The position numbers were made by a program, and so were the translations under genes. From positions 1,240,001 to 1,304,000 of the forward strand of contig NKJG01000001.1 in NCBI GenBank assembly GCA_002256395.1: a DNA stretch of 64,000 bases. Reading direction: 5' to 3'. The stretch comes from Bacteroidetes bacterium B1(2017) (GTDB lineage: Bacteria > Bacteroidota > Bacteroidia > UKL13-3). Positions 26,722-35,167 of the stretch are shown one piece after another (the stretch's first letter is position 1; every line of letters starts with the position of its first letter). The notes under the pieces are model-generated. The model did not search any database and was not told the origin of the DNA. It saw only the letters and a list, made by a program, of their open reading frames with translations.

Positions 26722-28203
26722 TTAGTTTCTATTTTTTAAATCGTTCACAATAATTTCGGAAGTAATTTTTCCAGAGTTTAAGCATAAAGGAATTCCTCCA
26801 CCAGGATGAACACTGCCTCCACAAAAGTACATGCCTTTTAATTTGCTGCTAAAATTTGCGTGACGCAAAAAAGCTGCATATCTATTATTACTTGCATTGC
26901 CATATAAGGAGCCTCCAAAACTACCCGTATTTTGCTCTATTTTTCTTGGGTCTAAAACAGATTCGTTTTCTATTAAAGCGCCAATATCTTCACCCAACAT
27001 GCGTGAAAGTTTTTTAATAATTGACCGTTTACTTTGAGCTATTAAGTCATCCCAATCTTGACCAGTGTTTGGCGAAACATTTATCATGACAAACCAGTTT
27101 TCGCAGCCCTTTGGTGCATCATTTGGGTTAAGTTTGCTACTAATATTTACATAAATTGTGGGGTCAGCGTAAAGTTCTTTTTTCTTAAAAATACTATCGA
27201 ATTCTGCCTCATAATTTTCACTAAAAAAGATATTATGTAAATGAAGTTTTGGAAACTCTTTTTTTATACCCCAATAAAATATAATTCCTGAAGAAGATTT
27301 TTCTTGACGCAATAGGTTTTCGGGTGCTGGAAAATCAGGGAGAAGTTTTTTGTAGGTGGAATAAATGTCCAAATTTGATACCACAGCATCATAGGGTTCG
27401 AACCTACCATTTACAAAGATTCCAGTAACTTTATTGTTTTCATAAACTACTTTATCTACTGGGTGCTTGTAATGAAAATGCACCCCTAATTTAGTTGCTG
27501 CCTCAACCAAACTCTTTGTAATTTGGTACATACCTTCTTTTGGAAAAAACGATCCAATAGAATGTTCTAAATGCGGTATCATGGTTAAAATACCCGGTGC
27601 TTCATAGGGGTTTGAACCATTATAGGTGGCATATCTATTAAAGTACTGAACCAAGTGCTTTTCTTTTAAACTCAAAAGATTTTGTTGGTTCATGGTCTTA
27701 AATAAATTAAGCCTTGGCATTGCCAAAATACCCTTAATTGTTTTTATGCTTAAGTAGGTACCTAACTTGTGCAAGCTAGATTCAATAAATAGGGGAGCGC
27801 TTGACTCATACTTAAATTGGGCGTTTTTGAGGTAATTAAAAACTACTTTTGAGTCTATTCCCAATTTAGTTTCAATTTCCTTAGCAAACTTTTGAGGATT
27901 GCTATAGGCTATAAGCTCTAAGCCATCTTCATAAAAATAAGTACAAGCTTTTTCTAGTTTTAAGTATGGAAAATCTTCTTCCTTATCCATACCAGCAAGT
28001 GCCAATAATTCAATTACTAAATTGGGTAAGGTAAAAAGCGATGGACCCGCATCAAAGCGATATGCTCCTTGGTAAAACTCATGCAGCTTACCACCAGGAT
28101 AGGAGTTTGATTCATACACATCAATTATATACCCAGCTTTGGCCAATCGAATAGCACTCGAAAGTCCAGCCATTCCAGCACCTATAATTGCTATTTTTTT
28201 CAT
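26722..28203 (-). CDS. crtD: Carotenoid desaturase, CrtD-like
   Basis: A 493-aa FAD-dependent desaturase of the CrtI family. The dinucleotide motif GAGMAGLSSAIRLAKAG opens the protein and PGGKLHEF follows. The C-terminal FCGGSVHPGGGIPLCLNSGKI is closer to hydroxycarotenoid 3,4-desaturases (CrtD) than to phytoene desaturase. This fits a second desaturase in the same region as crtI. The start at 28203 was preferred because it leads straight into the FAD fold; a Met six codons upstream is possible. Exact reaction is inferred. It is not next to crtI: three accessory genes intervene. Confidence 0.82.
   Translation of the reverse strand: MKKIAIIGAGMAGLSSAIRLAKAGYIIDVYESNSYPGGKLHEFYQGAYRFDAGPSLFTLPNLVIELLALAGMDKEEDFPYLKLEKACTYFYEDGLELIAYSNPQKFAKEIETKLGIDSKVVFNYLKNAQFKYESSAPLFIESSLHKLGTYLSIKTIKGILAMPRLNLFKTMNQQNLLSLKEKHLVQYFNRYATYNGSNPYEAPGILTMIPHLEHSIGSFFPKEGMYQITKSLVEAATKLGVHFHYKHPVDKVVYENNKVTGIFVNGRFEPYDAVVSNLDIYSTYKKLLPDFPAPENLLRQEKSSSGIIFYWGIKKEFPKLHLHNIFFSENYEAEFDSIFKKKELYADPTIYVNISSKLNPNDAPKGCENWFVMINVSPNTGQDWDDLIAQSKRSIIKKLSRMLGEDIGALIENESVLDPRKIEQNTGSFGGSLYGNASNNRYAAFLRHANFSSKLKGMYFCGGSVHPGGGIPLCLNSGKITSEIIVNDLKNRN
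27395..27404. repeat. GGTTCGAACC palindrome, copy 3
   Basis: Perfect palindrome inside the crtD-like gene, read on the minus strand as GG-TTC-GAA-CC (Phe-Glu). A one-mismatch copy, GGTTTGAACC, lies at 27609-27618. Confidence 0.9.
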
Positions 28204-28355
28204 TTTTAAATTTAGTGGCAATACAAATTAACTCTGTTTTTTAGGAAGCAAGAAATCTATCTTGGCAAAGATGCATTTATTAGATAGAACTAAATAAAAG
28301 GAATTTTGTTTCTTGTTTTTTTTTGCTCTTTTGATGACAATATGAGAGGTTTTAT

Positions 28356-28420
28356 AAACAGCCTTTTAAATATATCTTTGTATTATACATTTAAATATTT
28401 GGAGGAAAGTTTTAGTAAGC
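28356..28420 (+). promoter_or_regulatory. Promoter region of the kelch gene (copy A of a flanking repeat)
   Basis: Contains TATCTTTG (28373-28380), a perfect TAnnTTTG element, 78 bases before the ATG. I see no good -33 element. A related stretch lies beyond the other end of the gene at 29696. Confidence 0.5.
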
Positions 28421-28458
28421 TTTTTAGATAAATGTATTTATAATAATAATCGATAGAC

Positions 28459-29664
28459 ATGAAATCATCCATTAAATACATCCTTTTCATACTCTACAGC
28501 CTGTTGATTTTGCCATCACTCCATGCGCAGCAAGGATTAACCCGAAAAGCAAATTTTCCGGGAACATTAAGGAATTCGGCTTCTGGATTTTCAATTGACA
28601 AGTATGGGTATTTAATTGGTGGGCGATCTGATTCTGGTTATAAAAACGATTTCTGGAGATACAATCCAGATAGTGACCAATGGATTCAAAAGGCCAACTT
28701 CCCGGGAGCGGCCCGATGGGGAGCCATTTGTGTAACTTCGGGTTTAAAAGCATATTATGGTTTAGGTTTTAACCATCCTATAGGATCAAAAGGCGATTTT
28801 TGGCAATATGATGCCGTTAGCGATACCTGGCAAAAATTGCAAGACATGCCCAATGGTGGAAGATATTGGGCAATTGCTTTTGTTATTAAAAATAAGATTT
28901 ATGTAGGTACAGGTGATCATGGTGATCCCTTTTCAAATGATTTTTGGGAATACAATATAGATAGCAATACCTGGCTTAAAAAGCGGAACTTCCCAGGACC
29001 CGGAAGAATTCAAGCTGTGGCTTATTCCCAAAACCAAAAAGGATATGTTGCAACTGGACAGGGTATAGGACTAAGTAAGGCCGATTTTTGGGAATATCAT
29101 CCTGACAGCGATACCTGGGTTCAATTGCCAGATATTAGAAAAAATTTACTTTATGGCGCCTTTTCTTTTGTTTTGGGCAGCATTCCACACATTGGGCTTG
29201 GTTCTTATAACCACCTAGTTTATTTCAATCCCGCGGATAGTACTTGGCACCCTCTGTCAGATTTTGACGAAATAAATAGAGAAAATGCCATTTCGTTTTG
29301 TATTGGAAACACGGTGTATTTTGGAACAGGTGAGGACCGGAATTATACTAATTATTCTGATTTCTGGTCGTATAGTCCAAGGGTCTTGGGTCTTCCACAA
29401 ATTAAGCAGAGCACACTTGATTGGAAGATTTTTCCAAACCCTAGCCACGGAAAATTTAGTATTCAATTCGATAGGCCAAGGGTGGAAGAGGTAAATACCG
29501 AGCTCATTAACCAATTGGGCCAACTAGTCTATGCCAACAAGGCAAGTAGAACAACTGGGAATATCGAAATAGACTTATCCACCTCAGCCATACTTCCGGG
29601 TATATACACCATCAAAATTTCAGGGTCTGATTACAGTAAGATGGAAAGACTTGTTATTTGGTAA
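28459..29664 (+). CDS. Secreted kelch-repeat protein with T9SS sorting domain
   Basis: A 401-aa exported protein. A signal peptide (to about SLHAQ, residue 24) precedes roughly six kelch-type repeats of about 46 residues, recognisable by recurring DFWxYxxDSDxW and a preceding GxG/GTG strand, giving a beta-propeller. The last 80 residues (WKIFPNPSHGKFSIQF to KMERLVIW) are a type A sorting domain of the type IX secretion system, so the protein should be exported to the cell surface. Ligand unknown. It stands within the accessory block between crtD and crtI. Confidence 0.87.
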   Translation: MKSSIKYILFILYSLLILPSLHAQQGLTRKANFPGTLRNSASGFSIDKYGYLIGGRSDSGYKNDFWRYNPDSDQWIQKANFPGAARWGAICVTSGLKAYYGLGFNHPIGSKGDFWQYDAVSDTWQKLQDMPNGGRYWAIAFVIKNKIYVGTGDHGDPFSNDFWEYNIDSNTWLKKRNFPGPGRIQAVAYSQNQKGYVATGQGIGLSKADFWEYHPDSDTWVQLPDIRKNLLYGAFSFVLGSIPHIGLGSYNHLVYFNPADSTWHPLSDFDEINRENAISFCIGNTVYFGTGEDRNYTNYSDFWSYSPRVLGLPQIKQSTLDWKIFPNPSHGKFSIQFDRPRVEEVNTELINQLGQLVYANKASRTTGNIEIDLSTSAILPGIYTIKISGSDYSKMERLVIW

Positions 29665-30203
29665 GAGTGCAAAAGAGCAATAAAAGAGATTTTTCAAACG
29701 GCCATTCAAATATACCTTGGAATAGTTCTTTTAAGCAATTAGGTGAAAGCTTTAATCTGTTTCATTAAAACTTCAATCATTTAAATTAAAGCTTTTAGTA
29801 AAAGTATTAAACGATTAATTATTGGGGGAGATAAAGCAGTTTGTGTAAACGCATACCCTATTATCATCTGTTGTGTTCGTTGTGCATTCCTCCGCTGTGG
29901 CCCTTGTGTTTACTCTTACTTTTATTTTAATGGAAAAGTTTATTTATTAAAATAGTTGTCATCAAGAGCAATTAGAAGGAACCACAACGTCAAAAGCGAA
30001 GCAGTGTGCTAGGAAGAATTAATTACAGAAGCAAAATAAGCAAGACAAAATTGGAAATACGTATTATCAGGAACAAAATAAGCAGTACTAATTGTCGTGA
30101 AACCACCAAATAAAACTTAAAAAACACATAATAAAGCGTTAATATGGCAGATAAAATAATTTGTAATCTTACTTTTGAAACTTACAATTTTAATTCAAAT
30201 AAT
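29665..30203. other. 539-base region without a supported gene
   Basis: Follows the kelch gene. It holds a degenerate copy of the kelch promoter region (29696-29757), a GGGGGAG stretch at 29824 that partly resembles the carotenoid 19-mer, and a short direct repeat (ACAAAATAAGCA-like, near 30032 and 30072). The frame leading into the broken gene is open from 30144 but adds no recognisable residues. It looks like decayed accessory DNA. Confidence 0.5.
29696..29757 (+). repeat. Degenerate copy B of the kelch upstream region
   Basis: Ungapped comparison with 28356-28417 gives roughly two thirds identity by eye. It starts AAACGGCC against AAACAGCC and shares CAAATATAnCTT and TGAAAG-like ends. Its -7 position reads TACCTTGG rather than TATCTTTG, so it is probably not active. 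Confidence 0.45.
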
Positions 30204-30689
30204 ATGAACCAATTTAAACTAAAAAGAATTTTATTCTACCTTGGAGTTGCAATGCTCCCACTTTTATCATTTAAACCTACAAGTGATAAACCAACTAAGA
30301 AAATTAAAATTTCTTACAAAATAGATGTTAGCCTTTGACATCCCTACTCTGCATGTGGTGGCACTTGTTGTTATGATTTCCTATCACAAACCCGTTATCA
30401 TTTACCTTGCTTTGGTGAGGGTGCTGAATGCAAACATACTTTTACTATTGAATATGAATTAACGCCTAGCCAAGCTGGAGTTACAGATGTTACATTGGAT
30501 TTAATTGGTGAAGCAGATCATGCCAGCTTGCCTTTGCCTAACAGAAGCGTAACGATACTAGATGAAAATGGAGTATTAAAATATTTGAATATTCCTGCCC
30601 AAATTATTCATACGCCCAACTTTAATCCAAATGTGAATACAATTTATTCTTTACAAAATTGTACTATTACGAAAACAGCACTTTACTAA
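30204..30689 (+). pseudogene. Cys-rich secreted protein interrupted by in-frame TGA
   Basis: One continuous frame of 162 codons whose 45th codon is TGA (30336-30338). Before it lie 44 residues with a signal-like segment (RILFYLGVAMLPLLSF). After it, in the same frame, lie 116 more, beginning HPYSACGGTCCYDF, with four further cysteines in all and running to a stop at 30687-30689. A terminator follows directly. The most economical reading is a recent nonsense mutation, for instance TGG to TGA. TGA ends ordinary genes here (for example at 34555), so the code is standard. Selenocysteine or readthrough are less likely. I do not recognise the family. Confidence 0.65.
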
Positions 30690-30705
30690 AATTGAAAATA
30701 AAAAG

Positions 30706-30740
30706 AGGCCCTTTCATTATGTAAAATGGCCTATTTTTTT
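30706..30740 (+). terminator. Terminator after the broken gene
   Basis: AGGCC (30706-30710) pairs with GGCCT (30728-30732) around a loop with some AT pairing, followed by A and a run of seven T. Confidence 0.65.
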
Positions 30741-30777
30741 CTATTTTACACACTCCTACATATTAACCTAAAACCCA

Positions 30778-31527
30778 ATGTTTGAAAAGCTCTTTCTGAA
30801 TGTTCTTTTATATTTATTTTTATTTGCTGTATCAAGTATTTTATTGGATTATTTTGACTTCAAAATCTTGAAAACCCTAGTATTGGCGGCTTTTGCAGTA
30901 ATTTCAATTTATATTTCAATTAAATTATTTCCATATTCAATTGATAGACTTTATTCACTAGAAACGAATAAGAAACACTGGTTGTTAGTCGGGTTTATTT
31001 TACCTGTTTTCTCGTTTTTTTTAATTTATGTTACTAATAAAATAAATGGCTATTTGGCAGGAATATCCTTTGACTATTCCAATGTTTTAGGAGTAACTAT
31101 ATCCCAAATGTATGTCGCAATTACAGAAGAGTTATTTTATCGAGGATTAATATTCTATACTTTATATAAAACAAGTAAAAAACTCGTGTTGTCTGTGCTA
31201 GTTTCTTCCATGATATTTTCTCTTTTTCATGGCTTTACACATTCTATTTATTCGGAGTATCAATTTTTCATTTCCTCTTTTATACTAGGCGTAATACTTT
31301 GTTTAATATTTATATTAAGTAAATCTATTTGGCCTAGCATTGTGTTTCATTTTATAAACAATTTTTTGTGCGAAACCATTGATTTTAATTTAGGCGTATA
31401 TGAAAAGTATTTAACCGCACTTTCATCTGTCATGTTTTTACCTTTCGTTTTGCCACTTTTATTTTTCTCTCTTTATTTTTACTTTTTTAAAGTACGAAAA
31501 TTGCTAAGTAACGAAGTAGATTTTTAA
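30778..31527 (+). CDS. CPBP family intramembrane metalloprotease
   Basis: A 249-aa membrane protein with about seven hydrophobic segments. It shows the family's EExxxR motif (EELFYR, residues 117-122), a second motif FHGFTH, and a third HFINNF near residue 197. These are the Abi/CAAX-protease (CPBP) signature, an intramembrane glutamate protease fold. Bacterial members process or protect against bacteriocins or mature small peptides; no such peptide gene is adjacent. It follows the broken secreted gene and precedes crtI, within the accessory block. Confidence 0.85.
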   Translation: MFEKLFLNVLLYLFLFAVSSILLDYFDFKILKTLVLAAFAVISIYISIKLFPYSIDRLYSLETNKKHWLLVGFILPVFSFFLIYVTNKINGYLAGISFDYSNVLGVTISQMYVAITEELFYRGLIFYTLYKTSKKLVLSVLVSSMIFSLFHGFTHSIYSEYQFFISSFILGVILCLIFILSKSIWPSIVFHFINNFLCETIDFNLGVYEKYLTALSSVMFLPFVLPLLFFSLYFYFFKVRKLLSNEVDF

Positions 31528-31560
31528 CAAAAGAATTCAAAAGCTAGAAGTTTATACTTA

Positions 31561-31579
31561 GGGGAGTTTAAAACAAAAG
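31561..31579 (+). promoter_or_regulatory. 19-bp element before crtI
   Basis: GGGGAGTTTAAAACAAAAG, present here and again, without a mismatch, before crtB. It lies 53 bases upstream of the crtI ATG. A weak -7-like CATATTTG follows near 31607. Likely a regulator or alternative sigma factor site shared by the two carotenoid genes. Confidence 0.65.
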
Positions 31580-31632
31580 GCAGAATAGAAATGTTATTTA
31601 AGCCATATTTGTAAGCAACAAATGCAAAAGAG

Positions 31633-33114
31633 ATGGCAAAGAAAAAAGCAATTGTAATAGGTTCTGGAGTTGCAGGTTTATCTGCAGCTAGCTATTTGGC
31701 TAAAGGAGGATATGAAGTAACTATTTTAGAAAAAAACAGTCAGGCTGGCGGCAGAGCTAGGCAATTTAAAGAGGCTGGTTTTACGTTTGATATGGGTCCA
31801 AGTTGGTATTGGATGCCAGATGTTTTTGAAAAGTACTATCAAGATTTTGGTAGGAGCACGAGTGAGTTTTATGATTTAATACGACTAAATCCTAGCTATA
31901 GAATTGTTTCCAAAACAGGCGAGGCGGTTGATATTCCTGCTAATATGGGGGAATTAGAAGAGCTATTTGAAAAATTTGAAGTTGGTGCTGCTCTTAAATT
32001 GAGAAAGTTTTTAAAGGAAGCAGAATACAAATATGAAGTTGGAATTAATGATTTGGTTTATAAACCTAGTTTAAGTCTGTTAGAATTTGCTGATATAAGA
32101 TTGCTAAAGGGCTTGTTAAAAATGGATGTATTAAGCAATATGCGCAAGCACATTCACTCTTTATTTAAACATCCCTTTTTGCAGGAGTTGCTAGAATTCC
32201 CTGTCTTGTTTTTAGGCGCATTACCTCAAAATACTCCCGCTTTATATAGCCTCATGAATTATGCCGACATGAAGCTAGGCACTTGGTATCCTCAAGGAGG
32301 AATGTTTAAAGTTATTGAGGCCTTTCTGGAAATTGCCGAACAACAAGGAGTGAAAGTACTATTGAATCAAGAGGTTTTGTCAATTGAAAGCTCAAATGGC
32401 ATTATTACCAAAGTTAATACTCAAACTCAAAGTTATGAGGCAGATGTGGTAGTGGGTGCTGCCGATTACCAGCATTTGGATCAAACAGTTTTAAAGCCAG
32501 CTGACAGAAGCTATAGTGCCAATTATTGGAACAGCAGAAAGATGGCCCCATCCTGCATTTTGTTTTATGTTGGATTATCAAAAAAACTAAACGGGTTTCT
32601 TCACCATACCTTGTTTTTTGACACAGATTTTAGCCAGCATTCAAAAGAAATATATACCACGCCCATGTGGCCGTCAAATCCCTTATTTTACACTTCTGTT
32701 CCGTCTATTACCGATCCAAGCGTGGCTCCAGAAGGATGCGAGAATTTGTTTTTGTTAATTCCCATTGCTCCAGGATTAGAAGGCGATACAGATGCAATTA
32801 AAGACCATTATTTCTCTATGATGATGCGCAGAATGGAAGCTCAATTTGGAGAAGAAATTGAAAGCCATGTAATTTACAAGAGGGCATATAGCGTAACTGA
32901 TTTCAAAAACGATTACCATGCCTTTAAAGGAAATGCGTATGGCTTGGCAAATACCCTGGATCAAACATCTATTCTTAAGCCAAGTCTAAAAAGCAAAAAA
33001 TTAAAAAACTTGTTTTACGCTGGTCAGCTTACTGTGCCTGGTCCTGGAGTACCACCAAGTATAATAAGTGGCAAAGTTGCCGCCACCCAAATAATGAAGG
33101 AGTTGGGGAATTAG
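31633..33114 (+). CDS. crtI: Phytoene desaturase
   Basis: A 493-aa FAD-dependent desaturase converting colourless phytoene to lycopene or a near relative. The N-terminal GSGVAGLSAASYLAKGGYEV binds FAD; ARQFKEAGFTFDMGPSWYWM follows; and the C-terminus has YAGQLTVPGPGVPPSIISGKV, the CrtI signature. It heads the crtI-crtB set, preceded by the 19-bp element. Phytoene synthase follows 105 bases later behind a second copy of that element, so each gene may have its own regulated promoter. Confidence 0.95.
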   Translation: MAKKKAIVIGSGVAGLSAASYLAKGGYEVTILEKNSQAGGRARQFKEAGFTFDMGPSWYWMPDVFEKYYQDFGRSTSEFYDLIRLNPSYRIVSKTGEAVDIPANMGELEELFEKFEVGAALKLRKFLKEAEYKYEVGINDLVYKPSLSLLEFADIRLLKGLLKMDVLSNMRKHIHSLFKHPFLQELLEFPVLFLGALPQNTPALYSLMNYADMKLGTWYPQGGMFKVIEAFLEIAEQQGVKVLLNQEVLSIESSNGIITKVNTQTQSYEADVVVGAADYQHLDQTVLKPADRSYSANYWNSRKMAPSCILFYVGLSKKLNGFLHHTLFFDTDFSQHSKEIYTTPMWPSNPLFYTSVPSITDPSVAPEGCENLFLLIPIAPGLEGDTDAIKDHYFSMMMRRMEAQFGEEIESHVIYKRAYSVTDFKNDYHAFKGNAYGLANTLDQTSILKPSLKSKKLKNLFYAGQLTVPGPGVPPSIISGKVAATQIMKELGN

Positions 33115-33142
33115 GTTTTGTAAAAATATTTAGAAAAAATAG

Positions 33143-33161
33143 GGGGAGTTTAAAACAAAAG
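33143..33161 (+). promoter_or_regulatory. 19-bp element before crtB
   Basis: Second exact copy of GGGGAGTTTAAAACAAAAG, 58 bases before the crtB ATG and 28 bases after the crtI stop. The spacing to the start codon is similar to that at crtI (53 bases), as expected for a working promoter element. Confidence 0.65.
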
Positions 33162-33219
33162 TCCTCTTATTAGTATTTATACTTTAAATTTACTCAAAAA
33201 CAACTATATTTAAACCTTC

Positions 33220-34056
33220 ATGAAGGCAATATTCGACAAGATTTCTATCCGTAACAGCAAATTGCTTACTCAAACGTATAGCACGTCCTTTTCTGCTGGA
33301 ATTAGATTTTTGGCTCCAAGATTCCAAAATCCAATTTACGCTATTTATGGTTTTGTGCGATTAGCGGATGAAATTGTAGACTCATTTCACGGATTTCCGA
33401 AGGCTGAATTATTAGAAGAACTTAAGGCGGATACTTACACAGCCATCGATCGTGGAATTAGTACCAACCCAATCTTAAATAGTTTTCAGGATGTAGTTAA
33501 TACGTATCAAATTGATCGCTCTAGCATTGAAATATTTTTAAAGAGTATGGAAATGGATTTGTTTCAATACGAGTATGATCAGAAGGGGTATGAAGAGTAT
33601 ATTTTAGGATCGGCAGAAGTGGTTGGACTAATGTGTTTGAGAGTATTTACAGAAGGGAACACAGCCATGTACGATGAGTTAAAACCTTATGCCATGAAAT
33701 TAGGTTCGGCCTTCCAAAAAATAAATTTCCTTCGCGATTTTAAGGCCGATAAGGATGGTTTAGGTAGAATGTATTTCCCTCAATTACAGTATAAAGGCTT
33801 TGATGAACAAACGAAGCGTGAAATTGAAATGGATATTTTCCAGGATTTTGAAATGGGGTATGAGGGTATTAAAAAACTTCCTAAGGATGCTCGATTTGGC
33901 GTTTATGTAGCCTATATTTATTATTCTCGTTTGTTGAATGTTATTATGAAATTGCCAGCCAAAACTATTTTGGAGGAGAGAGTAAGAATAAGCGATAATC
34001 AAAAGTTTGCCTTATTTTTTGGTTCTTACTTAAGACATAGTTTTAATTTGTTGTAA
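33220..34056 (+). CDS. crtB: Phytoene synthase
   Basis: A 278-aa head-to-head prenyl synthase joining two geranylgeranyl diphosphates into phytoene. The two aspartate-rich motifs are visible as VRLADEIVDSF (about residues 46-56) and INFLRDFKADKDGLGRMYFP (about 169-188). YSTSFSAGIRFL near the N-terminus is also typical. Product specificity (C40 rather than C30) is inferred from the neighbouring crtI and the family pattern. Followed 12 bases later by a small gene that is coupled to idi. Confidence 0.94.
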   Translation: MKAIFDKISIRNSKLLTQTYSTSFSAGIRFLAPRFQNPIYAIYGFVRLADEIVDSFHGFPKAELLEELKADTYTAIDRGISTNPILNSFQDVVNTYQIDRSSIEIFLKSMEMDLFQYEYDQKGYEEYILGSAEVVGLMCLRVFTEGNTAMYDELKPYAMKLGSAFQKINFLRDFKADKDGLGRMYFPQLQYKGFDEQTKREIEMDIFQDFEMGYEGIKKLPKDARFGVYVAYIYYSRLLNVIMKLPAKTILEERVRISDNQKFALFFGSYLRHSFNLL

Positions 34057-34068
34057 GTTATCTCTTAC

Positions 34069-34557
34069 ATGGGCCATTTACTTTTTATTTTAACGCTTCT
34101 TCTACCTATTAATCCTAGCAAAGAATTGATAGAAATGAGGGATCATTTTCATCACGCAATAAAAGACGAAAAAGCGGCTAATTCCTTAGAATCTTCCCTT
34201 TCTCAAATTTCAGAAAAAACGTCTACTCAACAAGGATACGAAGGGGCCAATAAAATGATTTTGGCCAAATATGCGACTTTGCCTACACGCAAATACAGTT
34301 TGTATGTTAATGGTAAGACCTTATTAGAAACAGCCATTTCAAAGGATCCTGAAAACATAGAGCTTATTTACCTAAGGTTTATTATTCAAACAAACTCACC
34401 CTCTTTTTTGGGTTATAACCAAAACCTAGGTTCAGACCGAGCCTTTTTACTTGAACACACGAAAGCATTAACTGATAAAGACCTTAAGACACGAATTAGT
34501 ACCTTCTTGGTGATAGAAGGCAAATTAAGTGAGGCAGAAAGAAAGAAACTTCAATGA
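34069..34557 (+). CDS. Conserved-looking hypothetical protein between crtB and idi
   Basis: A 162-aa protein with a hydrophobic N-terminus (GHLLFILTLLLPINPS) that may be a signal peptide, and a helical mature part containing NKMILAKYATLPTRKYSLY and DPENIELIYLRFIIQTNSPSF. The repeated helix pairs suggest a short TPR-like solenoid. I do not recognise a named family. It starts 12 bases after crtB and its TGA overlaps the idi ATG (ATGA), so it is translated together with the isoprenoid genes. A link to carotenoid handling is inference from this placement. Confidence 0.75.
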   Translation: MGHLLFILTLLLPINPSKELIEMRDHFHHAIKDEKAANSLESSLSQISEKTSTQQGYEGANKMILAKYATLPTRKYSLYVNGKTLLETAISKDPENIELIYLRFIIQTNSPSFLGYNQNLGSDRAFLLEHTKALTDKDLKTRISTFLVIEGKLSEAERKKLQ

Positions 34558-35063
34558 GTAAAGACTATGTAATTTTAGTGGATGAAAACGACCAAGAAAT
34601 TGGCATTATGGAAAAGCAAGAAGCTCATGAAAAAGCTTTGCTGCATAGGGCGTTCTCGGTAATGATTTTTAATAATAAGGGTGAACTATTATTACAACAA
34701 AGAGCTTTCGAAAAATACCATTCTGGTGGTCTTTGGACAAATACTTGTTGCTCTCATCCTAAGCCTGGTGAAACAATAGAGGAAGCAGCCCATAGGAGGT
34801 TGATGGAGGAAATGGGTTTTGATTGTGACCTAAAGGTTCATCAATCATTTATCTATAAAGCACCTTTTGATAATGGATTAACGGAACATGAATTTGATTA
34901 TGTTTTAATTGGTGAATATAACCAAGATCCTGATTTCAATACCCATGAGGTTCATGCCTTTAAATGGATAAGTTTTAACGACTTGAACCAAGAGTTAGTG
35001 GATTCTCCAGAGCAGTTTACTGTTTGGTTTAAAATGATCCTTCAAAACTATAAACCAGTATAG
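34554..35063 (+). CDS. idi: Isopentenyl-diphosphate delta-isomerase, type 1
   Basis: A 169-aa Nudix-fold enzyme interconverting IPP and DMAPP. The active-site cysteine lies in TNTCCSHPKPGE, the Nudix box continues as EAAHRRLMEEMG, and the second conserved region is EHEFDYVLIGEY. It feeds the carotenoid branch made by crtB and crtI. It overlaps the preceding gene by four bases, so translation is likely coupled. The other MEP gene in the window, dxs, lies 13 kb away. Confidence 0.95.
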   Translation: MSKDYVILVDENDQEIGIMEKQEAHEKALLHRAFSVMIFNNKGELLLQQRAFEKYHSGGLWTNTCCSHPKPGETIEEAAHRRLMEEMGFDCDLKVHQSFIYKAPFDNGLTEHEFDYVLIGEYNQDPDFNTHEVHAFKWISFNDLNQELVDSPEQFTVWFKMILQNYKPV

Positions 35064-35153
35064 TTTTATTGCACCTGATTCCCTTTTACTTCTTAATTCC
35101 CTAGGTTCAGGGCACTTTTCCCAATTCTTTCTTCGTTTTTGCGGCAAAAATTG

Positions 35154-35161
35154 TATTTTCG
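35154..35161 (+). promoter_or_regulatory. -7 element before rbfA
   Basis: TATTTTCG, six bases before the rbfA ATG, a TAnnTTCG variant. If used, transcription would start at or next to the start codon. The -33 element is unclear. Confidence 0.5.
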
Positions 35162-35167
35162 CACCTT

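Noticed and set aside
19060..27410. GGTTCGAACC as a tRNA T-loop
   Set aside because: The T-loop sequence is similar, but no acceptor stem, anticodon arm or D-arm can be drawn around any copy, and four of the copies are inside clear genes.
30336..30338. TGA as selenocysteine
   Set aside because: No SECIS-like hairpin is obvious just after the codon, and nothing else in the window suggests selenoprotein synthesis; a nonsense mutation is simpler.
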